The notes: generated by a model not told the origin, from the letters alone. 64,000 nt of DNA from Pterobdella sp. o SKG-2022 (GCA_964035795.1 OZ038320.1:29359855-29423854), one strand, 5' to 3'; counted from the stretch's first letter, positions 31,441 to 46,100 are shown. Program-made: numbers and translations.

Positions 31441-32605
31441 TCTCAATGGAAGCTTGTATATGCAGTCGTTCATTAATTAAGTGAGAGAGAGTTGTGAGCC
31501 TTGGGATGGAATTTAATATACTTAGTTTATTGGTCAATTTGTATTGTTATTTTCTAAATTTTCTATTCATTTAATATTAGACACATTTAAAAACTAGATT
31601 ATCTTTGAGGTACTTGGTATATCGTTTTTAGATTTCTAAGCTTTATACATCATAATTTATTTTGATAAACCTATCAAATATTTTTTTACAACGTTTCAAG
31701 CTTTGGAATAATGACTAGATAAAAAGAAATCAATATATATATCTTAACCACTTGAGCTAATGTTAAATATGTGTGCATTTATCAAATGTTTTTTAAAATT
31801 TTGTATAAGTTTCCAATTGTATTATTTAAAATCTTGAATTTCAACAATTTTTTGAAGAAAATTAATTTTCTATAAAGTTCAGAAAAATTTCAACAAATTA
31901 AATTTAGAGTTAGTTGAATAAGCTCTTTTTCATCTTTTTTACTTATTTAATTTCTATAGTTTATGAATGTTGCTGTGACAACTTGTTATATAAGTTCAAA
32001 TTTATATTTTCAACATGAAAATGAACAATTTAATCCAAGCTGGATTACCATTTTTAGTTTTGCAAAAACTTTTTTTAAAAACTTGAAACCACTGCTATAT
32101 CGTGTTTTAAGGTTGAAACAAGCTGCACTCAACAAATATTCGATGGATTTTGAGCAAATAAATTAATTTGTTTTTATGTTTTCTTTTGAAACTAAACTAT
32201 AATCTCAAATATATTAACAAAACTAGTTAATACTCCACACTGAGATATCCGTTCGATATCAGATTGTCCTTAAGTGAGAAATTTAGTTATATGCCCGATG
32301 TGTCCTCTAGTATACGATAATGAAACCAATTAGGTGTGCAACGTGATGCAATCTAAAAAAAAATGACTACAAAAAATCCCGACTTCATAGTATTCGTACA
32401 AGTTAATATCATTTTAAAAGCATTCACCAAATTCGTAACTGAAAATTTGAAACGTATTAGAAGTTTAGTAATGGAGTAACCTCAATTAAGCGCTTTCTAC
32501 ATCATAAAATGCACTTTTAAAAAGACAAAAACATACATAAATGATTAAAAATTGCGATGTTTGAAATTAAAAACATGTATTCATATAAAGTCTAGTAAAA
32601 GGATT
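31441..32605. other. Tob 3' UTR and intergenic DNA up to the gap
   Basis: AT-rich, contains poly-T and AT-rich runs. AATAAA-like hexamers occur near 32155, more than 700 bases after the Tob stop. An open frame at 31963-32166 has no recognised features and probably lies in 3' UTR or intergenic DNA. Confidence 0.45.
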
Positions 32606-32805
32606 NNNNNNNNNNNNNNNNNNNNNNNNNNNNNNNNNNNNNNNNNNNNNNNNNNNNNNNNNNNNNNNNNNNNNNNNNNNNNNNNNNNNNNNNNNNNNNN
32701 NNNNNNNNNNNNNNNNNNNNNNNNNNNNNNNNNNNNNNNNNNNNNNNNNNNNNNNNNNNNNNNNNNNNNNNNNNNNNNNNNNNNNNNNNNNNNNNNNNNN
32801 NNNNN
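32606..32805. other. Assembly gap, 200 N
   Basis: Exactly 200 undetermined bases, probably a fixed-size scaffold gap. Its true length is unknown. It lies between the Tob 3' end and the membrane-protein gene. Open frames drawn across it are meaningless. Confidence 1.
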
Positions 32806-33887
32806 AAAAGCAAGTTAAAACAGAAAATTAATATATTTATTTGATTGTATTGAAAAAAATTTTAAATATTTTGTTCTACAAATATAACTTTTAAACACAA
32901 AATAAATTTATTTAAATACCTGAAATTTTTAAACTGAACTATAAAGTTCTTTTTAATCAATCCGGTATGAAAAAACTTTCAAATGTATTTACCTTTACAT
33001 TGAAAGAAAAGATGTGGTTTTAATTATATTTCTAAATACAAGTTGACAAAAAAACAACTTAAATCTTTTGATGAATGAAATGGGCATTTAAATATCAACA
33101 AAATGGATTAGAATTTGAGAAGCTTATAAATATAAGTTGATTCTTGTGGGTCAGTTAAAAAAATTAAAAAACCTTGACCGAAATTTAAACTTTTAACCTT
33201 TTCATGAAAGTAAAATCATTTAGCTGTTAAATAAAATGAGTTAATAAATAAAATTCAATAATGATTTCATTAAAAAAATAAAATGATTAAATGGTTATGT
33301 GAAAATTTAAAAAAATTTTTATTAATGAAGAAAAGGAGGTGTAGTTTTGATAAATCATGAGTATTTATATTTAAATGACCACCCTGAGAGAAAAATAATC
33401 TACTTCAAAAATATATGATATATATATATAGGTTAATAGTGCAATCCAAAAGTTTTAGCAGTTTTTTAAAACCATGAATAATTATTTTTAAAATAGAATG
33501 AAATAATGATCAAACTAATTTTTAAATTTAATTTTTGAGGAAATTTAATTTTATCTTTGTACTTCAGCAGTAGGATCTTAATTACGATGAAGTAAATTTT
33601 GTAATGAAACACAAGTAATCCATCATCAATGAATTTTTAGTCGTAGCAAGGATAAACACATCTTGTCGAGCTTACGGAAACATGTTTGATTGGTTGATGA
33701 ATAATTATGTTTTTAATCTAATAAGTTAAAAAAACTAAGAAATTTAAACGAGTCAAAAGCGAAGTTCTAACTAAAATTATCAATTTTAAATCATTCGCTA
33801 GAGCAAAATAAACCTTAAATTATATTGCGAATCTGGAATCTAGCCGCCCCGATTAAATTACCTCTAAACTGTCATAACTTTTCTCGT

Positions 33888-34196
33888 ATGAAGTTTTCTC
33901 AAGAAAAAGCCACTAATAAAAAAAGATTCCACTCAGTCACGGGCAGTAAAAAAAAAAGATTTGCAAAAAATAAAAAGAAAAATTTTAAAAGAAATGTTTT
34001 TTTTAGTTTATGCTCCTTATTCGAATCGTTTATACATCATTCATTTGGCTTACAAATTCCTTTTGTTTTGAGTGTTTATATAGCAAGAATGGGTAGTAGT
34101 GTAAGGTTGATGAGCACCTTTAATGCATTTCTTATTTACTTATATGTGGATAATTTTATTTTATGTTTATATACCTCGAATCTGAATATTGAGTGA
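33888..34196 (+). CDS. Doubtful open frame, 102 codons, unknown
   Basis: From ATG 33888 the frame gives a strongly basic N-terminal third (runs of Lys, Arg and Asn), then two hydrophobic stretches. I see no known domain and no splice or neighbour support. Its composition follows local A- and T-runs, so it is more likely a chance frame than a gene. It is listed only because it is the longest uninterrupted frame in this intergenic region. Confidence 0.1.
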   Translation: MKFSQEKATNKKRFHSVTGSKKKRFAKNKKKNFKRNVFFSLCSLFESFIHHSFGLQIPFVLSVYIARMGSSVRLMSTFNAFLIYLYVDNFILCLYTSNLNIE

Positions 34197-37100
34197 AATT
34201 TGGAGTTATTGTGTAATAAACTTAAATTGAGATTCTGCTCTTTAAAGTTAGTGTCTATTGTGGCCCAAATTGCCACCTAATTTCAGAAGATGGGTAAAGA
34301 GTTATTGGGATTAAAGCATTAACATAATACGTTTTGACTTAAAAAATTTTACAAAATTCACTAAGCACAATAAAACAATTTGAAAGACTTTTTCTCAAAA
34401 ATTTTTTCCTTAAAACAATTTCAAAGTTTTAAAACAAAAAAAAAGTCATGGAATTAAAAAATTTATTCTAAATTAAATTTTCTGACTTTAGTAAAAAAGG
34501 AAGGGTTTGGAAAAAAGATAGTTTATACTCGACACGACTTGAAAATCATGTTTTTAAAAGTCACGGAAACCCATAAATTATTGTCAATGAGAAAAAAAAA
34601 TGTTCTTGTCTTGACGTTTAACAATCTTTTTGATAATTAATATATACATACCACTTATTTCCACTCATCTTAACGTCATAAGCCGCATGGAGTTGAATAA
34701 AAAAGATAAAAATGGAAAAAAAATTTAATAGAGAATTAAAAAAAAATGAAAAGAATTAACAATAAAAATTATAAAAGAGTGAAAAAAGAATATAAAATTT
34801 TCTCATTATTAAATATTTTTGAATATGGAAATAACTGAGTTTGTTAAAAAAATTGGACTAAGCTTACAAGAAATTTGAATTCACTAAGCGTTATTTTAGT
34901 TAGCGATATTATAATACTTTTGAAATTAAAAAATGAAATAATTAAAAATGGTAAAAATAATTTTTTTTGGTGTACAATTTTATCTAGTCTCTGGATATAA
35001 GCTTTGATAAGCGATCTACCTTTAATCCCATAACCCCACTATTTAAACGAAACCTTTTCTGGAATAAATTGCAGTTTTTATTAAATAGTTGATTTTTATA
35101 ACTAAATCGAAACTCAAATCAAAGTATGTTTTTTTATAAAAATGGTAAATTCGGTTTAGCAGGCAGATGACTTTTTGAACGCTTCAACTTAATTTTTATC
35201 TACAATCAAATTTACAATTTCTCTGTAAACAATAACATATATTCATTTACAAGTAATTTGATTATTAAAAAACTTATAAAGGTTTTCAAATCAGTTTGTA
35301 TAGTGCAAATCATTTGGAATTAGTTCTTATCGAAATGGGATAGTGTGGGTGAATAAAAAACGTTCTGAATGCTTCACCGTTTTTAGCTGAGGTGTATGGA
35401 AAAAAAGATTTTGCTTGAAACTTAAACTTCTAGTAGCATATTAAACATTCAACATTATTTGAATAAAAATTATTAGCACAGACAAAAAATATGAAATTTC
35501 GGAAGCATTATTCAATGAATTGTTGCTCAAAACCAGTGTTTTGTACAAACGAAAAAGTTTTGCTCAAGGGGCTTATAGTCGTTCTTGAAACAAAACTGAT
35601 ATAGTTTTCAAAAATAAATGAACTTAATTTTTTAGAAAAAAAAAATAATTCAGATTAAAATATGCCAAGTTTTAAAATACAACTCTTGAAATTGGTTCGA
35701 TTCTTAATTAAGCTGGCTGCAATTTCCTCCAATATATTAACTTTTTGAACGATAGTGTCATTTAGAAGAATTCTTTAAAATCAAAAGGTGAAATGTTTCC
35801 TTCATTTGGAAAAGATTAAAAATAATGAAAATTTATAATTTAAAACTCAAAAATTATTTTTTAGCATGAATAAAGTTTCAGACCGTTTGAAATCCCGCTA
35901 AATTTTTGTTTTTATGCCATATTTGATTCAGATTTAGTTTGATAAATTAATTTTTCAATTAAATTTTTATTTCAGAAAGCCTTCTACTGCATAAAAAACT
36001 ATATTGATGGTTTCAAACTCCACAAAAAATGAAGTGACTTCCCTTGTTAAAAGCCTAATGATTTTATAAATTCAAACGGCACATTATTTTTATTATGAAT
36101 TAAATTTTTACGAAATCAGCTCATATTATAATACAAAAATTTCGTGACAGCTCAATAAAGTTTAAAAAATTCTCGAAATTGATTTATTCATATGGATTAT
36201 TTGATAATTTCGAAAAAAATATTTTGTAAATTAAGTCAAGTTTTCTGCCAAGGGTCTGAGGGAACAGTCTCTCTTGCACTTTTTGTTGCAGCACCGCAAA
36301 CTCTTGATATTCCTTTTTTCTCGCGTGATGTCCACAAACGATATGAATCAACTTACGCAAAATTTTGAATTGATTTACCTTTAACAAAAAATATCTATAT
36401 TTAGTATTTCACTTTTGGGCCCTAATTGAAAAGAACTCAATTTACAGCCTCATTGGGGAGTTAAGTTATTAGGAATTATCATAAAACATACAAGCTCTAA
36501 TTGCTTTAATGCCTCACATACTGCTTTTCAATGGTATTATTTTCTCTTAAAATATTCAAAGCGTATAACTCTTTTAAAAAATTATTTCGAAATTTATCTA
36601 AAAAATGTGTATGAATAGATCTTTTTGAACAAAAAAACTATAGGTTTTGTCAAATCTGATTTATTATTGAGAATATATGTATGTAAGTCAGCCATCAGTC
36701 GCTCCAAGTTTCTCAATTAACAACCTGGTTAGCTGTTTGGTGCTCAGTAGTCTATGATACAGTATATCTATAGCAAAGCATCTTACTACATCAAGAGATA
36801 CCTTCAAATTGATAATGAACAAAGCAGTCAAAGTTAATTACTTAATACCACAGATGACCACTACTTTCACCACTTTAACATAGGGTCCAACTTTTGATTG
36901 GTGTCTTGTTCAAAATATAATAACTTTATAGGTTGCCTGTCCTTTAAATCTGTCAATCAATCTTTATCTTCATATCTATGCAAATTTTTTTATTCGCCGT
37001 TGGTTTAACGTTAATACTTATTTTTTGGGCATGAAGCACTTTTTTTAAATCAATCTAAAAACAAAACAACCGAAAGATTTTTCTGCTCATTGATTGTGCT

Positions 37101-39461
37101 ATTCTTCAGGCAAGAACCAACATGGAATGAATCCACAGAACCTCCATAAATACAGATAATACAACCTCACATGAAAAGCAGCTTGCCATTATCTAATTTA
37201 AAATAAAACAGGGATTATCATTCTGCTTTCTAATGTTTTATGATGAAACTAAACTCATCAAAAACCATAGTTATTTTTGCTGTCTTATTAAATGCATTGA
37301 AAATCCCATGAACCAACTTGACGTTTTTTCAAACGACAATCTTTCCTAAATAATCTTTGTTGTTGTGCTCCAGTTGGCGTTTTAAAAACAGCATTTGAAA
37401 TGCATTGTGGGTAGTTTAAAGCTAAACTGTAAAATCTCTTGGTTTATTCCATGTATAAATTATAAAATTAGATAAATATGCATATTTTAAATTCTAATCC
37501 CTTTATCCTATGTAATTTAATGTCTGAATCACATTCTTTTCATTCTATCGGAGTCTTTCATCAAGTCTATTCAACGTCATAATTTAAACTTCTTAAACTT
37601 ATGATGCTCGTTTCATTGAAAAATAATCTTGAATCTGGAATAGTTGTATAAGGAATAATGATATTTTATAATTAAAAGAGATAAAACTCCAAAAATGAAG
37701 TGAAACTTTGAAAGATATGCTTTCATATGAAAGGCAATATAGATCAAAAACTGTAAAATTTGTGAATTTTATCGGATAAAATTATAAAACTTATTTTTGC
37801 ATCAGATATTATTGCTACGAAACTAAAATTCAATGTTTACAACTGAAAATCAAAAATTGGCAGTGTTTTTCATAAAATAGCCTTTTACAAAACTTATGGG
37901 TTCACAGTGGTATGTTTTCAGTTTTATTGTCCCCTAAACGGGTTTAAAAAAAAAATTCAAAAATTAAATTCTCGTAAAACAATAATATTCCAGTTTTTAA
38001 ATTTCCAAAAATGATAATAGCTTAGAATAATTGGAAACAGTCGTTTATAATCCATTACTAGACCATATTACAATCAAAAATAAGTAGCCTCATTGCACCC
38101 GAAAACACTGTGGCAGCCTTTATGAGTTCCAAGAGAATTTATCCAAGTACTTTTGAATAATTCGACCAAAAGCAATCTCAAAAACTTTAATTTTGAAAAA
38201 CCATTATTAGAAGCGTATTGTCATTGGGACTAGGATGCGATTGCAAAACTTTAATTTATGACGCGTCATGGACTGAAAACCCAAAATTATACTTTTTCAT
38301 AAACTTTTCTAAATATTTTTTTCTAGTTTTTGTTGAAGAAACTAATTATATGTTTAAAAGTGTATTCAATTTTTTTGGAACTCAATCTCATTTTAAAACA
38401 TCCTTGTTAAAGTGATTTATTTTTATGCAATGTGATCTTAAGAGATCAACGTCACACCTTCAAATGCCACCCAGATCATGAATGACGTGGTTGCTAGCTT
38501 TTAAAACTTCCAAATAAAACTCCATCAAATTAGCAAATTATGTGAAAGTAATGTTGCTCTCAAATTCCACGTCACACACAAGGGTACATTCATTTTAATA
38601 GAAACAGCTGCATCCTAGTTCTGATGAGTTCTCATGTAAGTGTAGACAATGCTCAAAAAATATGAAAACGAAATAAAAGTGAAAAAAATTTTAGGGATGA
38701 TGAAACAATGAAAAGTTATTTCAAGTATTTCTGCGCTGTATAGGGTCACTGATTATGTCGTGCAAGTTCCCACATATCTTCAGCTCAGCATTGAATTGTG
38801 CTGTTCCTCAATGTGTTTGGAGATCATTAAAAGTTTGAACGCATCATTAGTCTGAAAACCATTGAAATAAGCCATTTGAAAAAATGCAAAGAAAATATCA
38901 TTTATCGTTTTGGCATTTAACAACTTTCCATCTAGCAACTTTTTATATAACAACTCTGTATATAACCATTCTTTATACTCCAAGTTTGTATAAATCAGTG
39001 TTTTACACAATAACTACTAATCAAATTTTCATTGAAGTTTTTTAAACGCCTGAATCGCTTTATTTAGCGCTAGATAAATAAACCTTATTTCTATTTTCTT
39101 CTTTTTATTAACACCTTAGGTATTTTCTTCAGCTAATATATGATGAAAAAATAGCTGTTTACATTTGAATGAACCTATTTATAGCTGTATTTTTGACGTA
39201 CAATTTTCAAAAGTTTTTCCCAGCGAGATTTCAAATTTTCACGTGAAGATGTCTCACATCATAAATTTTCATTTGAAAAAAATAATGGCGCTTATTATTT
39301 GCGAGTTAATGAGTCTCTTATGTGCGTACAAATCTCACTTTAAAAAATTTTAATTTCGCTTTTAAATATATATTTCAGTTCAATGCATATAAATGAAAAG
39401 AAATGGAAAAATGGTATATAAAAAGAATTTAAGAAATATTTACATGAAAAAATAAATGAAT

Positions 39462-39462
39462 A

Positions 39463-39513
<51 letters not shown>
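39462..39513. repeat. Palindromic A-run/(AT)n/T-run simple repeat
   Basis: A run of A, then about thirteen AT dinucleotides, then a T run of about 18. The whole tract is self-complementary and could extrude as a hairpin. It lies 0.7 kb before the TMEM200-like start codon. Confidence 0.85.
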
Positions 39514-39514
<1 letters not shown>

Positions 39515-40194
39515 TTTTTTCTTTATACAAATAAGGATTTTTTCTAAAAAGTTTTGTCAGGGTATGAGGCAAATGATTTACAAAGTCAATATGTAACTTT
39601 GTAACCTAATTGTCGTCTCTGTTTTGACAGTTTTTTCATTCCTAATTGTAACTTTTATTTTTGTATGTTTCCTAATTGCCATGGAATTTCAAATTATCTA
39701 TGATTTAAGCTTTATTTTCTATAATAATCAGTTTGGTCGATGCTTCTATGTAGATTTATTTTTAAACAAACACAATCAAAGTTTCTATTCCCATTATCAT
39801 AAGAATAAGTTTTGCATTAAACAATTTTATATTAAAATAATTATAAAATTTTACCAATTCATATTTTGACTGAAACTTCCAAGCGCTGCATACAATGACT
39901 GCAAGTCACATTGCTTGTATATAGTGTGAAGAGACGACACTATGTTGAAGTCGAATTCGTTGAATAAAATAGACATTCAATTCACGCAACTATTTAAATG
40001 AGGTTATATTAAAAATAACTAGATTGCTTTGACAATTTTTTTAAATGAAATTTTTTTGCGCAATGCAATAAACCGAATTTTTTGGGTCATTAATTTTGTT
40101 TTTTGAATGAGTGTTTCCCATGAATCACTAAAGAAAGATTTGCAGTAAAAATTAGTTTTTAGATTCTGGATTAGAAATTTTATGTTACTCAGAA

Positions 40195-43100
40195 ATGAAG
40201 TCCAACAAAGAAAATGATAAAAGTGGAAATGGTTCGAAAAATTTGAGTGAGAGCCAAAATGTCGAAAAGTATTCCAAAAATCACAAAGATGAGTGGAAAA
40301 TGGATGAACAAGATAAAAAAATAAAAAATAAAAACAAAAAAGATTCGATTTCCAGCAATGAAAAAAACAAAAAAAGCTCCCATCAGTCTTCGATCGACTC
40401 ACAAAAAAAAGAAAACATAAATGAAAAGAAATCTCCCACAAAAAACTCTTTAAACAACATCAAATCTTCACTCGCAGTAGCCAAAGCTTTCTCACCTATC
40501 ATGAAACCATCATCTCCAACAAACGAGGCAAATCTGTCGAACAAAACACAAAATCCATGGCGGAACAAACTTGGGAAGAAAAGAGTTTTGGCCTCCCGCA
40601 ACAGCGTTTCCAGCATGGACTCGTTAGAACTAGTGCGAATGAACGCTTCGCCCTCGGCGCACAAAAAACTATCCAACTTCAAAACAGCCAGTCGGCTTCT
40701 CATATTTTTTTCTTTAATAATTTTTATTATAGGTATTGTGCTCACAGTTTTAGGCTTTATAGACCTGGATTTAAGTCCCCCTAGGCAGCTTCCCATGCAG
40801 ATCATTGGACCAGCCTTTTTGATGACCACTGTTGTCATGTGGATAGTTGGAGGCATGTTTCGTAAAATTTTGAGCGATGAAACAAAGAATCAGAACCAGC
40901 TGATGAGGCTCAGAACCAGGGTGCAACTACATGCCCTTGCCATGGATATGTACAAAAAACCACAGACGTTTGCCTCTCAAGCGATTGAAGATCCCAGAAT
41001 ACGAAAACAACTTCTGTTGAAACTGAGACAGCAAAATGCTATGGATAATAGGTGAGTATAAGTTTTTTTTTTAATACCCAAAATTTTGGTAAATTTAGTG
41101 ATTTTTTTAAAACAATTTTTTAATTAAAAAACTTGATATGTTTTCAAGATTATGTGATCGTGTTTGAAGCTTAAGATTAAAATGACTTTGGGGATGAGTC
41201 TATATTTTGCACTTAAAAAAATACATGAAAAAAAGAATCTGAATTGAAATTAAGTGAAAAATTTTACTTTTTCAATAAAATAATCCAATGAATCGTTACT
41301 AAAGCTCAAATAAAAGAAATTGAAATTTTCTAAACAAAAAATATTTCTTTGATATCTAAAAATGATAGTGTATAGTACTTCTGGAAACTTATTTTGAAAT
41401 TTTTTGACTATGGCAGTAAACACGAGCAATGCCTCAATAGACTACTTCAACTGTACAATACCAGGCATTTATCACTTGCCTATCAGCACGAGTACATAAA
41501 ACTTCAATTGAAAACTTTGAAACTATTTGTGTTTTATCCAGTTTCTAAGAAAAGTTATTTTTCAAATACTATAAACACATTCAACGATTAGTTTTTTAAA
41601 ATATCTTCGGCCCTCGATTGTTGTTTAGGCTATATTTTATAAATGAAACAAATGATTTTATGAAATTCTGAGATGATCTTCACCCAATCTTGTAGTTTTT
41701 CAAAACTTGAATGGATTTATTAGTTTATTTCAAACTTAAAGTTTCATTAAACTTAAAGATCAAAATCACGAAACGTGACGATTGGTTTTTTCTTAAGACG
41801 AATGTGTCAATGCCTTCATTATACCTAGCACAAACTCCAGAAATTTTTGGATGCGAACAATTATATTTTAAAAACGTTCTTCACTATAAAACCAAATTCC
41901 ATCAAACCAAACTCCAAGACCAGTGGTCCATTTTCACGAATCGATCTATTTTGTTTTTCAAACAACTAAAAATATTAATTATGAGTTAAAATAAAATTTT
42001 ATTTGAATTTTTATAAAATTCATATTTTTTCAACTGTTTTTTTTTCCCTGCAATGTCTCATGGTAACTTTTCAAAGGAGTCCCCTAGACAAACAAAATCT
42101 GAGATTAGGGCATTGTTTCATGCGGCACTTCACCAAAATTAGAACTTTTTGTTTGACACTTTAGAAAAATTTTTAGTTCTACCTTTGATTAAAAACCATT
42201 TGACATAAAATACACAGTTTTTAAAGTTGATTAAATTTCACGAGGTTTTTCATAAGTCGAAGTATTAAGTGTGTGTGCACATCACTTGATTTAGGAGTTC
42301 GGCTTAAAACGTTTCGTGAAATCATGATGAATTATGAAAAGAGTATTTTTTATGCTGAATAGTTATTTTAGAATAAAATATCATAATATTATGCATTGAC
42401 TAAATGAAAAAGAGAATTCCTATATTGACTTAAAATGTTAGGCATTATGTATATTGCCCAATTATAAATATCGTTTACAACATATATCGACGTTCAAAAC
42501 GTTCTTCAACAATCAAAAAATAATTCCCAATGATTTTTTTGAATGTAATATTCTTTGTGAAAATTTTAAAAAAATGCTTTTAAGTCTTTTTATCTACCGC
42601 TCTTTTGGCGTTATTTCAACTGATTCTTTTTTCAAGATTTCTGTCTCAAACTTGTTGTCCATACCCTGAAGAAGTTTACACTGAAAAAACAAAACGATAT
42701 TTTTTTAGCAATTTATTCCAAAAATGGAGAAATTTCTATTATTAATAATTCAAAATAGTGTCAGAATTAATTGATGATGAATCATGATGCATGCAGGAAA
42801 AAGCTGTCATTCGTCAGTTGTTTTGTGTTATAAAATACTTTAATGGTATTGTTTCACATGAAGAACTCTTTAGTTTTAGTTATTTTTAAAAACTATTCAA
42901 ATGGTGCAAATAAAGCTTATATTGGTTTGAACGTCCGACATCAAAGATTGTTTATTTCTGTTGATGATGGTTGTTTTGGAAATTTTATGTTTGAAAATAA
43001 AATAAATTTTTTGATTTTGAAAAAATTCTTCCCTTAAAAAGCTGAAATTTTTTTTTTAAACTTTTATAAAATAATAAATAAAATTGCTTTTAATTGTAAT

Positions 43101-46100
43101 ATTATTGTGTCTTGATTGTTTGCACAGGTTACCAATTTTTCAAAAATGCAAGTATGAATTTCTTTGTCTTATTTTCTGCATTTTTAAGCTTAAACAACCT
43201 ACTTATCTTTCTAATCTTTTGTCTATTAGGCACACCAACCAATCACTCAGATCCTTGCACTCTGGTTTCCAGCTTCATCAACCTTTTTCTTCAAGCTTGT
43301 TCATAAATTGTTCTTTTTTTCACCATGCCCCATGCCTGTGGAATACTCTTCTTTCTAACTTGTGCTGATTTCCTTTTTTCAAAAGCTCTCGCAAACTTTT
43401 GTAAACTCACCTTTGCCATAAACAACTTCATGCATGACTTCTCACAATCATTTAAGCGCCCTTGTAGCAAATTTGTTTGTAAATTGTGCGCTATAAAAAT
43501 TTTAACAATAATAACAATAATAAAAATTAAATACTCCTTTTCCGGGGTTTTTTCAAGTTTGATAAAATCAGGTATATTTATTTGAACAATAAAATTAAAT
43601 CATAGTTTTCGATGGGTTTAAATATTAAATAAGACGTGATGCAAAATTAATCCATGGTTTTTGATGATCTTGCTCATATTTCAAAGGGTTGAAGGCAGAG
43701 GAAAAAATCGTGTATTTTAACTTGAATTTCGTCCAAAAACCGTTTAAATTGTACCAAGAAAAAAGCCTTTCATTCCAGGTCGTAATTTAGATTTCGGAAC
43801 TTTTTCATTCAGCCTTTTAAGGCATCTTATATATCTTTTGAAAATATTTGTGAATAGTTTCAAAAAACTTTAAATAAATTTAATAATTATTGAATTTCAA
43901 AATCGTTTGAAGAAAAATTCAGAAATGTACTTGAAGTATGGAAAACAACAAGGCAAGGCCCCGTATTGTTTCCTTGCAAACCTTACCAATTAAGTTGAAA
44001 AATAGGACTAAATTCTTTGAATAAATGACGATTAAACGAAGATAGCTTCAATGTTAAGTCTCCCAAATTTGTATTTGGAAAGAAAAATGAATGAGCATTT
44101 AAACCATAAGTCAAATAGTTTTCTTTGAGAATAAATGGTTAAAACTTGAAAGTTTGAACCAATTAAATAACTTTGTTCCCAGTTATAATAAAACTTTGAA
44201 TCAACTTCAAAGACAAATTGTATGTTGTCAAATATTTTATCATTTTATGTTTTAGTTATTGTTATGTAGAATTGTTTAGAGGCTGCAATGTTTGCTTGTG
44301 GATTATTTCAATACAACGTTATACGCAGTGTTGTTTTGTCATTATTTTCATATAATATACTCATGTATTGTATTGTTTGAAAAGGTTCTGAAAAATATTT
44401 CTAGCACTGGGGTAATTAAAATTTTTGTAGAAGAAAAATTTAATACGTAAAATGACAAAGAAAATGCCTTAGTGCTTCATAGGCTTTCCACTAAAATCAA
44501 TTATTTTTTCACTAACGAATAGCGTCTCAAGTTCCAGCTTAAATCTAAACTTTTGTAGAATTTTTATTTCTAATTTTCTTTTTTCCAAGAAAACCGACAA
44601 AAGTGGTTTCAAAAATGCTTGACCATATTTCATAATTAACGAGGCTAAATGGTGAGATTGGAAAGTTCTATCAAATTGCCAAAAATAGTATTTAAAAACC
44701 TCGTTTTTAACAATTATTTTCCCACATCAACACCTGATTGAGTTTAATTTTTATTAAAACGAAAACAACTTTCTGTCTCACGTGATGAAACTAAAGATTC
44801 TCTTTTTCTTTCACATCAGTGGCATTTAACGCAGAGATGTTCAAAGTGGAAAATAGCGGCATTGTAATTAAAAATTCATTTATTTCAAAACTTTTCTCAT
44901 CCTGAATTTTAAAAATAAATTTTATGATTAAGAATGTAAGATTCATGATACAAACATTCACTTCTGGCCATTTCAAAACAAACTCCACATTTTATTTTTC
45001 AAATCTCGAGCATTTTTCAAAGTTCATTTCCTAGTTCTCAAATTTGAAAGACATGTATCATTATAGTGATAAACATCACAAAATCATTGATAATTGTGGC
45101 TTTTGTAAAATACCACAACGTTCGGGAACTCTTAATGCACATCTTTTGGTTCATAGGAGTTGAGTTTGTATTAAAATACCACATGAAGTGGATCTATGGT
45201 TTATGGCTGCAACATTCATTTAAATACTCAATCTTACGCCATTATTTTAATGAATAAAATCCATATATATTAAAATTTTTCAAATTCTTTAATCTAAAAA
45301 TATGAATAGTTTCAATATAATATACAATATATTTAATGAATTTTGATGATAAATTTGGGAGTTTTTGGAAATAAATTTTACTTTAACTTTTTTAAAAAGA
45401 GCTGTGAATTCTATTTTGAATGTTTAAAATGTAACAGCTGTAAGAAATATATTTTATTTTGTTTTCTTAAAATTAACTCTTGAAAAGTATTCTGGCTCTC
45501 AGTATTAACCGAAGTATTTCAAGAAGTTTTGATTTTGCTCGATTTACCAATGTCGAATGAAGCTTTTGGATGTACAAGTTTTTAATTTTTATGATGAATG
45601 AATTTTAAAAAAAAATTTTTTAGTTTAATTAATATTTTAAAGTCATTTTTTGATATAATTGAAATTTTTTGTACACTTAAGTTTCAAGATGAAGATACAC
45701 TGAAGTCACTGATGGTAGTGGCATTTTTTGTCGAAGAAAATAATTAATCAAAACCGTGTCTTGGTTTCAACTGCCAAGTATTTGAGTTATAGAAACATTC
45801 ATTCCATTTTTTTAATCATAGAACGCAATTTTTGGTTTAAAACTTTTTGAATATTTTATCAATATTTCACTAATGTGTCAAGCTCTTTAAAACACGATCC
45901 AATTGGAAAGTTTTTAACGGTGAACGCTGAAATTTTAATTGAAAAAAAAGCTTCAAAATATCCAAAATGCTTTTTCAAACATTATGACATGTAGTTGTGA
46001 GAAAAAAGGGAAAAACTTAAATTTTACTAATGGGGATTGAAGTGAATTATATATCTTCGACAGAAAATTAAAAAATTTTCGAAAATATTTTTTTTAAAAT

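Larger units (their letters stand above)
32806..40194. other. 7.4 kb intergenic region upstream of the TMEM200-like gene
   Basis: No recognised gene. Longest ATG-initiated frame is at 33888-34196 (plus). It has a Lys-rich start and a hydrophobic end, composed largely of A-runs and T-runs, and is not convincing. A GC-richer island at 36200-36390 is open on both strands. A degenerate short tandem-like repeat (units around GTTGTTATATA/AAGTTG, minus strand) lies at 38900-39000. The sequence TTACTCAG just before the start codon at 40195 could be the acceptor of a 5' UTR intron. Confidence 0.4.

Noticed and set aside
32552..32818. Frames running through the N block
   Set aside because: Artefact of translating undetermined bases.
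36670..36720. Weak similarity of GTAAGTCAGCCATCAGTCGC (36.7 kb) to GTAAGTCGACCCCCAGTCGT (59.06 kb)
   Set aside because: Similarity is short and fades on both sides. It could be an old repeat but cannot be supported by eye.
38780..39010. 76-codon minus-strand frame rich in Leu and Lys
   Set aside because: Follows a degenerate short repeat (GTTGTTATATA-like units). No ATG context or domain.
39624..39869. 81-codon plus-strand frame with hydrophobic start
   Set aside because: Phe/Tyr/Asn-rich translation of T-rich DNA, no other support.
40019..40441. 140-codon Phe-rich frame on the minus strand
   Set aside because: Exact antisense shadow of the Lys/Asn-rich exon 1 of the TMEM200-like gene. Phe runs simply mirror Lys codons.
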